Positions 1 to 5,870 of a DNA stretch of 6,654 nucleotides are shown piece by piece. The notes below the pieces were generated by a model, which was not told where the DNA came from, ran no database searches, and saw nothing but the letters and a program-made list of their open reading frames with translations. Location of the stretch: positions 1 to 6,654 of the forward strand of contig JAPYSD010000204.1 in NCBI GenBank assembly GCA_029936705.1. Direction: 5' to 3'. This DNA is from Croceicoccus sp. GTDB lineage: Bacteria > Pseudomonadota > Alphaproteobacteria > Sphingomonadales > Sphingomonadaceae. Made by a program: the position numbers and the translations under genes. Each line of letters begins with the position of its first letter. Within the stretch, counting starts at the first letter, position 1.

Positions 1-1
1 C

Positions 2-475
2 GACGAGATCGTGCAGGAAGCGCTGCGCGCCGTGGTCGGCCGCGTGCTGGGAGAGGTGGAGGCCGCCGGCGGCCTGCCCCCCGGCAGCCATCATTTCTAC
101 ATCACCTTCAAGACGGGCGCCGCGGGCGTCGAGATTCCCGCCGACCTGCGCGCGCGCTTCCCGGACGAGATGACGATCGTGCTGCAGAACAAGTTCTGGG
201 ACCTGTCGGTGGCGGACGACCATTTCTCGGTCGGGCTCAGCTTCAACCAGATCCCGGCCAGGCTGGTCATCCCGTTCTCTGCCATCACCGCCTTCGTGGA
301 CCCTGCGGTCGAGTTCGGACTGCAGTTCCAGGCCGTGGCCGAGGCGGACGACGCGGAACCGCACGGCGATGCCGAGAACGATTCGGAACAGGGCGTGTCT
401 CCCAGCGTTGAGGGAGGAGAGACGCCGGATGACGGATCCAATGTCGTGACGGTGGACTTCGGCAAGAAGAAATAG
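2..475 (+). CDS. sspB: ClpXP adaptor protein SspB, alphaproteobacterial type (5' end outside window)
   Basis: This is the specificity-enhancing adaptor that delivers ssrA-tagged and other substrates to the ClpXP protease in the cytosol. The reading frame is open from base 2 (D-E-I-V-Q-E-A-L), so the start lies upstream; the GTG at base 11 is an internal Val codon, not a plausible start. The folded substrate-binding domain is recognisable by SHHFYITFKT, the LRARFPDEMTIVLQNKFWDL segment, FSVGLSFNQIPARLVIPF and the AITAFVDPAVEFGLQF end. An acidic, low-complexity linker of about 40 residues follows, ending in VVTVDFGKKK. That end resembles the short C-terminal ClpX-docking tail of alphaproteobacterial SspB proteins (family knowledge). 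The gene is on the same strand as the next two genes. The linker DNA also holds a stress-promoter motif at 385-409. Identity is confident; the length cannot be judged because the 5' end is missing. Confidence 0.93.
   Translation, partial: DEIVQEALRAVVGRVLGEVEAAGGLPPGSHHFYITFKTGAAGVEIPADLRARFPDEMTIVLQNKFWDLSVADDHFSVGLSFNQIPARLVIPFSAITAFVDPAVEFGLQFQAVAEADDAEPHGDAENDSEQGVSPSVEGGETPDDGSNVVTVDFGKKK
385..409 (+). promoter_or_regulatory. Perfect EcfG-type (general stress response) promoter motif inside sspB
   Basis: GGAAC at 385-389 is followed by a 16-base spacer and CGTT at 406-409. This matches the alphaproteobacterial EcfG consensus GGAAC-N16/17-CGTT exactly. It lies in the codons of the disordered acidic tail of SspB, where sequence constraint is low, about 110 bases upstream of the 133-residue gene at 523. 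A transcript from here would begin near 416-419 and carry the hairpin at 478-502 in its leader. Function is inference; a chance match inside a coding region is possible. Confidence 0.5.
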
Positions 476-477
476 AA

Positions 478-502
478 GCTGCCACGAGATCCCTCTGGCA
501 GC
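478..502 (+). terminator. Hairpin just after the sspB stop, no U-tract
   Basis: Arms GCTGCCA (478-484) and TGGCAGC (496-502) are perfect 7-bp complements. Inside them GAG (486-488) pairs with CTC (493-495) around an ATCC loop, leaving only C485 unpaired. The stem starts two bases after the sspB stop codon and is not followed by a run of T, so it is not a classical intrinsic terminator. It may protect the 3' end of sspB mRNA or act in the leader of the downstream gene. Confidence 0.45.
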
Positions 503-522
503 GCAAGGACCGGGGGCGTTCA

Positions 523-924
523 ATGGCATTATTTGGCAAGAGCCGCAAAAAGGCAAAGCGCGGAACACAGGCAACCGACGAGAACGGCCTGCCGGGCTTC
601 AGCCCCAATCCTATGACCAACCTGATCCTGACCGACATCGCCCTGCGCGGTGTCAGCCGGATCGCGCGCCGCGTGACCGAGCAGAAGATGCTGAGCAAGC
701 GCTACAGTAAGGACGACGCGAAGAAGGTCATGGCGGGCCGCTCGGTCGGCGAAACGCTGCTGGCCGCCGCCGTCGCCCGCGTCGCGACCCGGTCGATGCC
801 GGGCGCCGTCGTGATCGGCGGCGGATTGCTGGCCAAGGCGCTCTATGACCGGCGCAAGGGGCATTCCGCCAAGATCGAGGGCCGCAAGGCGCTGCACAAG
901 CGCATGGTCGAAGCCGAAGACTAA
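523..924 (+). CDS. Small basic protein of unknown function, 133 aa
   Basis: I do not recognise a named family, although the composition resembles small conserved sphingomonad proteins annotated as hypothetical. The N-terminus is strongly basic (MALFGKSRKKAKRG). A middle part follows with NPMTNLILTDIALRG and RSVGETLLAAAVARVATRS, then a short glycine-rich apolar stretch at about residues 93-106 (PGAVVIGGGLLAKA), and a basic C-terminus rich in Lys and Arg. The apolar stretch is short for a transmembrane helix, so membrane or nucleic-acid association is only a possibility. The ATG is preceded by GGGGG at 511-515, seven bases upstream, a plausible ribosome site. It sits 47 bases after sspB and 88 bases before gmk on the same strand. 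An EcfG-type motif at 385-409 suggests it can be transcribed independently during stress. Coding status is supported by frame length, codon pattern and operon-like placement. Confidence 0.75.
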   Translation: MALFGKSRKKAKRGTQATDENGLPGFSPNPMTNLILTDIALRGVSRIARRVTEQKMLSKRYSKDDAKKVMAGRSVGETLLAAAVARVATRSMPGAVVIGGGLLAKALYDRRKGHSAKIEGRKALHKRMVEAED

Positions 925-957
925 CGCCCGGCCCGGCCTCGATCCGTTCCAAGAGTT

Positions 958-973
958 GGAGAACGCGTTCTCC
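958..973. repeat. Perfect 16-bp palindrome between the 133-aa gene and gmk
   Basis: Bases 958-973 read GGAGAACGCGTTCTCC, identical on both strands. It could form a 6-bp stem with a CGCG loop, or be an operator for a dimeric regulator. It lies 34 bases after the stop of the upstream gene and 40 bases before the gmk ATG. A TTGACG hexamer at 978-983 directly follows, with no convincing -10 box at the usual spacing. No T-run follows, so an intrinsic terminator is not supported. Confidence 0.45.
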
Positions 974-1012
974 GCGCTTGACGCCTAGCCCCCGGCGCGG
1001 CCATCAGCGCGC

Positions 1013-1687
1013 ATGGTCGATCCGCAGTCATCCGAAACTCGTCCCCCCGCCGTGCTGTCGCGCCGCGGCCTGATGTTCATCCTGTCCTCGCCTTCGGGCG
1101 CGGGCAAGACGACGATCGCGCGCAAGCTGCTTCAGGCGGAAACCGGACTGGCAATGTCGGTATCGGCCACGACCCGTTCGATCAGGCCGGGCGAAGTCGA
1201 CGGGCGCGACTATCATTTCGTCGACAAGCCGACCTTCGACCAGATGGCCGACAATCACGAATTCCTGGAATGGGCGCACGTGTTCGGCAACAGCTATGGC
1301 ACGCCCAAGGCGCAGATCTGGGCCGGGCTGAAGGCGGGAACCGATTTCCTGTTCGACATCGACTGGCAAGGCACGCAGCAATTGTCGCAGCGCGCGCGCG
1401 AGGATGTCGTGCCCGTGTTCATCCTGCCGCCCAGCATCGACGAGCTTCGCCGCCGCCTGATGGCGCGCGGAACCGACGACATGAAAGTGATCGAGGCCCG
1501 CATGGAACGCGCGCGGGCGGAGATCAGCCATTGGTCGGATTACGATTACGTCGTCGTCAACGACGATGTCGATCGCTGCTTCGAAAAGGTGCGCCGCATC
1601 CTCGATGCCGAGCGGCTACGGCGCGAGCGGCAGACCGGGCTGGTCAATTTCGTGCGCCAGCTGACGGGCGAAAGCTCGCCCACCTGA
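1013..1687 (+). CDS. gmk: Guanylate kinase
   Basis: This cytosolic enzyme phosphorylates GMP to GDP with ATP, an essential step of guanine nucleotide synthesis and recycling. The 224-residue product has the ATP-binding P-loop at residues 25-33 (SSPSGAGKT, Lys32). The GMP-binding region follows: SATTRSIRPGEVDGRDYHFV at 51-70 and the HEFLEWAHVFGNSYGTPK segment at about 82-99. The FLFDIDWQGTQQL core is at 112-124. The lid and late part contain RRRLMARGTDD and the terminal ISHWSDYDYVVVNDD motif typical of Gmk. Length fits the family. The ATG at 1013 gives a 20-residue lead before the conserved core; no strong ribosome site precedes it, and the next in-frame ATG (residue 21, before FILSSPSG) would leave almost no N-terminal strand lead, so 1013 is preferred. 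It converges with the protease gene, whose stop lies only 15 bases beyond the gmk stop. Confidence 0.97.
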   Translation: MVDPQSSETRPPAVLSRRGLMFILSSPSGAGKTTIARKLLQAETGLAMSVSATTRSIRPGEVDGRDYHFVDKPTFDQMADNHEFLEWAHVFGNSYGTPKAQIWAGLKAGTDFLFDIDWQGTQQLSQRAREDVVPVFILPPSIDELRRRLMARGTDDMKVIEARMERARAEISHWSDYDYVVVNDDVDRCFEKVRRILDAERLRRERQTGLVNFVRQLTGESSPT

Positions 1688-1702
1688 TCTGTCGCAGCGG
1701 CG

Positions 1703-4057
1703 TCAGAACGCCTTGCTCCAGCGCAGGCCCGCGCCCATGTCGGCGCCTGCAGCGGCGATGTGGCCCGGATCGCGGCGCAGGAACAGGCTTGCCGCCGCGT
1801 TGCCGCCCCAGATCGGCCCTTCCCACGACAGTTCGGTCGCGATCTCGCGCCCGCTGGGGCTGAGCGACAGGCGCGAGACACCCATGGTCGCGCTTTCGCT
1901 GCCGTAATCGTACGCGACCGGCAGGTTCAGCGCGAGCGCACCCGATTCGACCCGCAGCGGCTGCGACACGCGCAGCGCCAGCCTGTCCTGCTGCGTGAAG
2001 ATGCCGCTGCGCGCCGCGTCGATGCTCCAGCCCGATGTGCGCAGCATGGCGGCGCCCGCCATCAGCCCGCCCGTCCGCGGCCGCGTGAACCCCTGCCGCA
2101 GCGACGCGCCGACGCGCCATCCGGGTGCGGCGTCCCAGCCAGCCGCCAGGTCGACGAACACGCTGTCCGCACCGCCCCTGCCCACCAGCGCACTTTGAAA
2201 GCTGCTGCCCAGCAAGGTCGCGTCTTCCTGCATCCACGAGGCACCGAGCGTTCCCTCGACCGCTCCCGCCCGTGCATCGGCGGAAAGGCCATAGCGAGCG
2301 AGGCGATTGCGCCGGGCCGGAAGGATCGACAATTCTTCGTCCAGCCGGGCGTTCCAGACCGTGCCGCTCTCTCCCGCCAGGGTCAGGCCCCAGCCGCCCA
2401 TGTCGCGGCGCACGGCCATCGACCCTTCGTTCATCGCGGCGAAGCCCAGGTCGGACGCTGCTTCCTGAGCGACCATGAACGCCGGGCGGTCCGCGCCGCG
2501 CAGGCTGGCCTCCAGCCCGCCCGCGCCCTGCCGGAAGCCGAATGCGACTTCCGTCCCCGGCGCGATGCGCGCGCTGATCCGCGCGGCCAGCAATTGCGCC
2601 CGCGCCGCGTCATCGCTCTGCAACTGCATGGGACCGCCGCCGCGCGGGCCATGCATGGAATCGGCGATCGAGAAGGAGGCGCCCAGTCCGCCCGCCCGCA
2701 TGCTCGCACCGCGTGCGCTGCCCATCAGCGCGCGCGCAAGGTCGCGGCGCGGCGCGGCATTGCGCAACCGGCCCGCCAGGTCGACGGCATAGGCACGCCC
2801 GTACCCGTCGAGGATGATCGCCCCGGTCGTACCCTGCTGTCCGGCATCGCCCATGGCGGGGCTGACGCTGCCCGCCGCGGTCGCCAGCGACAGCGCGGTG
2901 CCCTGCCCGGCCAGGGTGGTCGTCCCGCGCGGCGCGAAGGCTGCGCCGATGTCGAGCACGCCGCGCCCGTAGATCTCGTCCGTCCCGCGCGCGCCCGCAT
3001 CGCGCGCGGAATCCAGCAGCAGGCTGACGATTTCCGACCCGGTCAGATTGGGAAACGCCTGCGCCAGCAGCGCCGCCGCGCCCGCGATCTGCGGCGCGGC
3101 AAAGCTGGTGCCGTTGACGACATAGATGAAATCGGTGCCGTCCTGCGTCTCGGTATAGATCTTGCCGTCGCGATAGACACAGCACACCCCCTCGCCCTGC
3201 GCGGTCAGGAACGAGTCGGCGGATCGGCCCGCCTTGTTGCTGAACGACGATATCTGCGCCTCGCCATCGACGGAGCCCGCGATGATGACGTTGGCGCCGC
3301 CCGCGCGCAGCGTGCCGATGGCGAACGGATCGGGGTTGTCCGGATCGATCGACAGGTCGCCGCCCTCTCCGTCATTGCCGGCGGACACGACGATCACCGC
3401 GCCCGCCGTCGCCGCGGCGGCCAGCGCGTTGCTCAGCACGCTGGACGGGGTCGATCCGCCGAGCGAGATGTTGATGACCTTTGCGCCTGCGGAAACGGCC
3501 AGGTTCACGCCGCGCGCGATGTCGGCATCGTCGAAGCTGCAACCGGTGACCGGATCGGCGGGGTCGAAACCCTCGCACGTGCCGGGCAGGTCCGCGCGAA
3601 AGGCGATGACGGTCGCGTCATAGGCGATGCCCATCACCCCACGGTCGTCGCGCGCCGCCGCGGCCACCAGTGCCACCTGCGTGCCGTGACCGTCGGGCGA
3701 TTCGATGCCGCGGTCGCCCGCCACGTCGCGCGAAGCAGGCGAGATGCGGCCCGCGAACTCGGGATTGTCGGGATCGATGCCGGTGTCGATGATGGCGATG
3801 CCCACGCCTTGGCCGGTGGCGCCGTCCTGCCACGCGGCGATCGCGTCGTGCAACGCGGGTCCGTCGGAGAGGCGATATTCGGCGGTGTCGAAATCGATGC
3901 CGGGTATCGGCTCTGGCTCGGGCGGGGGAACCGGGGTCGGCGTGGAAATGGGGCCCCCGCCGGATCCGCCGCCGCCGCCGCATGCCGACAGCATCGCCAG
4001 TGCGGAAAGCGCGGCCAGCATGGGCGCCTTGCAGCGCACGGGTCGTCCGGTATCCAT
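1703..4057 (-). CDS. S8 (subtilisin-family) serine protease, predicted lipoprotein with C-terminal beta-barrel-like domain
   Basis: The 784-residue product begins with a basic n-region and hydrophobic stretch ending in the lipobox L23-S24-A25-C26, predicting a lipidated Cys26. Gly follows the Cys, which does not signal inner-membrane retention. A Gly-rich then Pro/Thr/Glu-rich linker covers residues 27-52. The protease domain spans about 60-375 with catalytic Asp91 (IIDTGID), His124 (DGHGTQVA), oxyanion Asn228 (SAGND) and Ser318 (NGTSFAAPQIAG). Four cysteines at 161, 173, 292 and 293 could form disulfides. The roughly 400-residue remainder is rich in alternating apolar and polar segments and ends GLRWSKAF; a terminal Phe is typical of outer-membrane barrels. 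Together this recalls autotransporter lipoprotein proteases such as neisserial NalP, which is inference. The ATG at 4057 was chosen because it starts the signal peptide; GGGGGA lies four bases before it. A GTG at 4072 with GGGGAA five bases ahead is a credible alternative. Substrate unknown. Confidence 0.88.
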   Translation of the reverse strand: MDTGRPVRCKAPMLAALSALAMLSACGGGGGSGGGPISTPTPVPPPEPEPIPGIDFDTAEYRLSDGPALHDAIAAWQDGATGQGVGIAIIDTGIDPDNPEFAGRISPASRDVAGDRGIESPDGHGTQVALVAAAARDDRGVMGIAYDATVIAFRADLPGTCEGFDPADPVTGCSFDDADIARGVNLAVSAGAKVINISLGGSTPSSVLSNALAAAATAGAVIVVSAGNDGEGGDLSIDPDNPDPFAIGTLRAGGANVIIAGSVDGEAQISSFSNKAGRSADSFLTAQGEGVCCVYRDGKIYTETQDGTDFIYVVNGTSFAAPQIAGAAALLAQAFPNLTGSEIVSLLLDSARDAGARGTDEIYGRGVLDIGAAFAPRGTTTLAGQGTALSLATAAGSVSPAMGDAGQQGTTGAIILDGYGRAYAVDLAGRLRNAAPRRDLARALMGSARGASMRAGGLGASFSIADSMHGPRGGGPMQLQSDDAARAQLLAARISARIAPGTEVAFGFRQGAGGLEASLRGADRPAFMVAQEAASDLGFAAMNEGSMAVRRDMGGWGLTLAGESGTVWNARLDEELSILPARRNRLARYGLSADARAGAVEGTLGASWMQEDATLLGSSFQSALVGRGGADSVFVDLAAGWDAAPGWRVGASLRQGFTRPRTGGLMAGAAMLRTSGWSIDAARSGIFTQQDRLALRVSQPLRVESGALALNLPVAYDYGSESATMGVSRLSLSPSGREIATELSWEGPIWGGNAAASLFLRRDPGHIAAAGADMGAGLRWSKAF

Positions 4058-4084
4058 CGCATCCCCCAGCACGATTGTTCCCCA

Positions 4085-4115
4085 TTGCAGCGGCGGCGCT
4101 GTACGCCCGCTGCAA
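4085..4115 (-). promoter_or_regulatory. Inverted repeat in the leader of the S8 protease gene
   Basis: TTGCAGCGG (4085-4093) and CCGCTGCAA (4107-4115) are perfect 9-bp inverted arms. An inner GCG/CGC pairing (4096-4098 with 4104-4106) closes a 5-base loop, leaving two bases bulged. It ends 27 bases upstream of the chosen protease start. It could be an operator or a 5' leader hairpin influencing translation. No T-run follows it. Confidence 0.45.
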
Positions 4116-4148
4116 AGCTGTGCCGGGTCGGCCAAACACCCCCTGATC

Positions 4149-4180
4149 CGGCGATCGCCGATAAGTGCCGCGAAGGGCAC
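4149..4180. repeat. Palindrome and adjacent hairpin in the divergent protease/dapD spacer
   Basis: A perfect 12-bp palindrome, CGGCGATCGCCG, occupies 4149-4160. Four bases later GTGCC (4165-4169) and GGCAC (4176-4180) form 5-bp arms around a 6-base loop, followed on the + strand by GAAAAAT. The spacer between the two divergent starts is 293 bases, has no gene I can support, and must contain promoters for both directions. I could not assign a convincing -35/-10 pair. Confidence 0.35.
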
Positions 4181-4281
4181 GAAAAATCGAGCGCGATCCG
4201 TGTATCGCCTGTGCAGGCCCGGGGCAAGCACGCGGCGGGAGGGCTTTGGGGGCATTGCCGATCCGGGACAGAGTCGATAGG

Positions 4282-4308
4282 CGAAGCGCCTTCCCGGTTC
4301 GCGCTTCG
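4282..4308 (+). promoter_or_regulatory. Inverted repeat upstream of dapD
   Basis: CGAAGCGC (4282-4289) and GCGCTTCG (4301-4308) are perfect 8-bp inverted arms around an 11-base loop, ending 42 bases before the dapD ATG. It may be a leader hairpin or operator. I see no lysine-riboswitch-like architecture around it. Confidence 0.4.
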
Positions 4309-4350
4309 GCGGCGGACCAGCCCCATCGTTCCAGAGAGAGACCGCGCAGA

Positions 4351-5193
4351 ATGACCACCCGTTCCGAGCTGATCGCCCGCATCGACGTCGCCTTCGACGA
4401 TCGTGCCAATGTCACCCCCGGCAGCACCGAGGTGCGCAAGGATGTCGAGGACGCGCTGGCCCTGCTGGATTCGGGCGAAGCGCGCGTGGCCGAGAAGAAG
4501 GACGGCGAGTGGACCGTGAACCAGTGGCTGAAGAAGGCGGTGCTGCTGTCCTTCCGCCTGAACGACAACGAGATCGTGCCCTATGGCTCGGCGGGCGAGA
4601 GCGCGTTCGACAAGGTCCCCTCGAAGTTCGCAGGCTGGACCGACGACCGCTTTGCCGCCAACGGTTTCCGCGTGGTGCCCGGTGCGGTGGCGCGGCGCGG
4701 CAGCTTCATCGGCAAGGGCGTGGTGCTGATGCCCAGCTTCGTGAACATCGGCGCCTATGTCGACGAAGGCGCGATGATCGACACCTGGGCAACGGTCGGG
4801 TCCTGCGCGCAGATCGGCAAGAATGTCCATATCTCGGGCGGTGCGGGGATCGGCGGCGTGCTCGAACCGCTGCAGGCCGGCCCCGTCATCATCGAGGACG
4901 GCGCCTTCATCGGCGCCCGCAGCGAAGTCGCAGAAGGCGTGATGATCGGCGAAGGCGCGGTTCTGTCGATGGGCGTCTTCATCGGAGCCTCGACCAAGAT
5001 CATCGATCGCAACACCGGCGATGTCCACGTCGGCAAGGTTCCGCCCTATGCGGTCGTCGTGCCCGGATCCATGCCCGGCAAGCCGCTGCCCGACGGCACG
5101 CCCGGCCCGTCGCTGTATTGCGCGGTCATCGTCAAGACCGTGGACGCCCAGACGCGGTCCAAGACGGGCATCAACGAGCTTTTGCGACCCTGA
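4351..5193 (+). CDS. dapD: 2,3,4,5-tetrahydropyridine-2,6-dicarboxylate N-succinyltransferase
   Basis: DapD transfers succinyl from succinyl-CoA to tetrahydrodipicolinate in the succinylase branch of diaminopimelate and lysine synthesis, feeding both protein and peptidoglycan. The 280-residue product has the helical N-terminal domain (about 1-100, including KKAVLLSFRLND) and then a left-handed beta-helix of hexapeptide repeats (about 105-235). The conserved MIDTWATVGSCAQIG block contains Asp144 and the IGARSEV block contains Glu192, which correspond by position to the catalytic Asp and Glu known in the family. HISGGAGIGGVLEPLQA and the C-terminal RSKTGINELLRP are also family hallmarks. Length is normal. 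The ATG at 4351 begins MTTRSELIARID, matching usual DapD starts, and follows a purine-rich AGAGAGAG site; a longer upstream in-frame extension has no homology-like content. It is transcribed divergently from the protease gene, and a hairpin follows the stop. Confidence 0.97.
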   Translation: MTTRSELIARIDVAFDDRANVTPGSTEVRKDVEDALALLDSGEARVAEKKDGEWTVNQWLKKAVLLSFRLNDNEIVPYGSAGESAFDKVPSKFAGWTDDRFAANGFRVVPGAVARRGSFIGKGVVLMPSFVNIGAYVDEGAMIDTWATVGSCAQIGKNVHISGGAGIGGVLEPLQAGPVIIEDGAFIGARSEVAEGVMIGEGAVLSMGVFIGASTKIIDRNTGDVHVGKVPPYAVVVPGSMPGKPLPDGTPGPSLYCAVIVKTVDAQTRSKTGINELLRP

Positions 5194-5209
5194 TCGAGGT
5201 TGCCGGGAT

Positions 5210-5241
5210 CGTTCCTGTCCCGCATTTGCGCGGCAGGAACG
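5210..5241 (+). terminator. Strong hairpin downstream of dapD, overlapping the next promoter
   Basis: CGTTCCTG (5210-5217) pairs perfectly with CAGGAACG (5234-5241). The stem continues with a T-G wobble (5218/5233), a C-G pair (5219/5232), one C-C mismatch, and CGC/GCG (5221-5223 with 5228-5230) around an ATTT loop. It begins 17 bases after the dapD stop, so it probably ends or stabilises the dapD transcript. The following bases (AAATCTTCC) are not a proper T-run, so termination efficiency is uncertain. Confidence 0.6.
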
Positions 5242-5261
5242 AAATCTTCCCGACGAGCGTT
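5236..5261 (+). promoter_or_regulatory. Perfect EcfG-type (general stress response) promoter
   Basis: GGAAC at 5236-5240, a 17-base spacer and CGTT at 5258-5261 match the alphaproteobacterial EcfG consensus exactly. It lies in the dapD downstream spacer on the same strand as the three-gene operon beginning at 5339. A start site is expected near 5268-5271, giving a leader of about 70 bases. Its position in a non-coding gap directly before small stress-type genes makes it much stronger than the motif in sspB. Confidence 0.78.
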
Positions 5262-5338
5262 CAATCATTACTACACCCGCGGGCGGTGCCTATCCGCGTG
5301 CGGTCCGGGATCGTAATTTGAAGACGAGGAGTTCGACG

Positions 5339-5629
5339 ATGCAGCGTGACGGCGAAGAGGTCGACCTGACCACCGATGAAGCGCGAGGCGGTTCGACGCC
5401 GCACATCGTGCGCTATGTACTGCTTATCAGCCTGTTCCTGGCCGCTGCGGCCATGACGATCGCCTGGGTCACGGGCGCGCTGTCCGCCGACCAGGTCGAA
5501 GACAATGGCATGGTCACCAACCAGCCGGTTCCCGCAGAGCCCGGTGCGGCCGTGGGCCAGGACGAGGGCGTCGAAGGCAACATGGCGGACGGTTACACCT
5601 ACGAGGAAGACTCGACCGAAGTGCAGTAA
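5339..5629 (+). CDS. Single-pass membrane protein of unknown function, 96 aa
   Basis: I do not recognise a named family. The protein has an acidic, polar N-terminus (about 1-20), one strong hydrophobic helix at about residues 22-46 (HIVRYVLLISLFLAAAAMTIAWVTG, in part), and a C-terminal region of about 50 residues rich in Glu, Asp and Gly with only one basic residue or none. Arg25 is within the start of the helix. The helix lacks a signal-peptidase-like ending, so it is more likely an anchor than a cleaved signal; which side the tail faces is uncertain. GAGGAG at 5326-5331 lies seven bases before the ATG and fixes the start well. It is the first gene of an operon under the EcfG-type promoter at 5236-5261, with the next start only 10 bases after its stop. 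A role in stress physiology of the envelope is inference from this context. Confidence 0.82.
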   Translation: MQRDGEEVDLTTDEARGGSTPHIVRYVLLISLFLAAAAMTIAWVTGALSADQVEDNGMVTNQPVPAEPGAAVGQDEGVEGNMADGYTYEEDSTEVQ

Positions 5630-5639
5630 GGAGCGCGGC

Positions 5640-5870
5640 GTGGCTGACAAGAAGAACAGCTTTCAGGTCAAACAGCATGTCCAGTGGAGCTGGGGCGGCG
5701 GCAAGGGAACCGGCCAGGTCAAGGAACGGTTCGAACGCGATGTCGAGCGTACGCTCGGCGGATCGAAGATCACGCGCCACGGGACCGAGGACGACCCTGC
5801 CTATCTGATCGAGCAGGAAGACGGCGACCAGGTCCTCAAGCTCGGCTCCGAGCTGGAAGGCGCCAGCTGA
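5640..5870 (+). CDS. DUF2945 (Hva1/Tudor-like) family small protein
   Basis: The 76-residue product matches the pattern of DUF2945, also called hypervirulence-associated Tudor-domain proteins. It has the V-x-W-x-WGGG start (HVQWSWGGGKGTGQVKERF, about 13-31), a central ITRHGTEDDPAYLIEQEDGDQVLKLGSEL block (about 44-72) and a tiny size, predicting a small beta-barrel. Biochemical function is not established for bacterial members. The start is a GTG at 5640, with TAAGGAG spanning the previous stop and giving a good Shine-Dalgarno six bases upstream; longer in-frame ORFs run into the preceding gene and are not used. Its stop overlaps the next start as ATGA, indicating translational coupling. It belongs to the predicted EcfG-controlled operon, in line with the recurring appearance of such proteins in stress-linked gene sets of alphaproteobacteria (general knowledge, not shown here). 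Confidence 0.88.
   Translation: MADKKNSFQVKQHVQWSWGGGKGTGQVKERFERDVERTLGGSKITRHGTEDDPAYLIEQEDGDQVLKLGSELEGAS

Noticed and set aside
11..13. GTG at base 11 as the start of sspB
   Set aside because: The frame is open to the window edge and the upstream codons (D-E-I) belong to the conserved SspB N-terminal region.
958..973. LexA/SOS box at the gmk palindrome
   Set aside because: Alphaproteobacterial LexA sites are spaced GTTC direct repeats, and the Gram-positive form has a 4-base centre. GAAC-GC-GTTC fits neither.
4056..4081. GGAAC-N17-CGAT on the - strand over the protease start
   Set aside because: The -10 element has a mismatch and overlaps the start codon, so transcription would begin inside the coding sequence.
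4058..4255. 66-residue N-terminal extension of the protease
   Set aside because: It would place the signal peptide and lipobox internally and runs through an inverted repeat. The ATG at 4057 (or GTG at 4072) puts the lipoprotein signal at the N-terminus.
4165..4350. N-terminal extension of dapD
   Set aside because: The DapD family starts at MTTRSELIARID-like sequence. The extra residues are Arg-rich and encoded by the repeat-dense control region.
4058..4350. Lysine riboswitch upstream of dapD
   Set aside because: Only a simple inverted repeat is visible. There is no multi-helix junction or conserved core, and the class is not typical of alphaproteobacteria.
1760..4354. Uninterrupted 864-codon + strand frame opposite the protease gene
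   Set aside because: The translation is Arg/Ala/His-rich low-complexity text with no domain, typical of antisense frames in GC-rich genes. The opposite strand carries an intact S8 protease with all catalytic residues.
3634..5268. 544-codon - strand frame opposite dapD
   Set aside because: It is an antisense shadow of dapD: its Asp/His/Arg-rich translation has no recognisable domain, and it also overlaps the protease gene.
5706..5730. GGAAC-N16-CGGT inside the DUF2945 gene
   Set aside because: It has a mismatch in the -10 element, lies inside a coding region and has no suitable start downstream.
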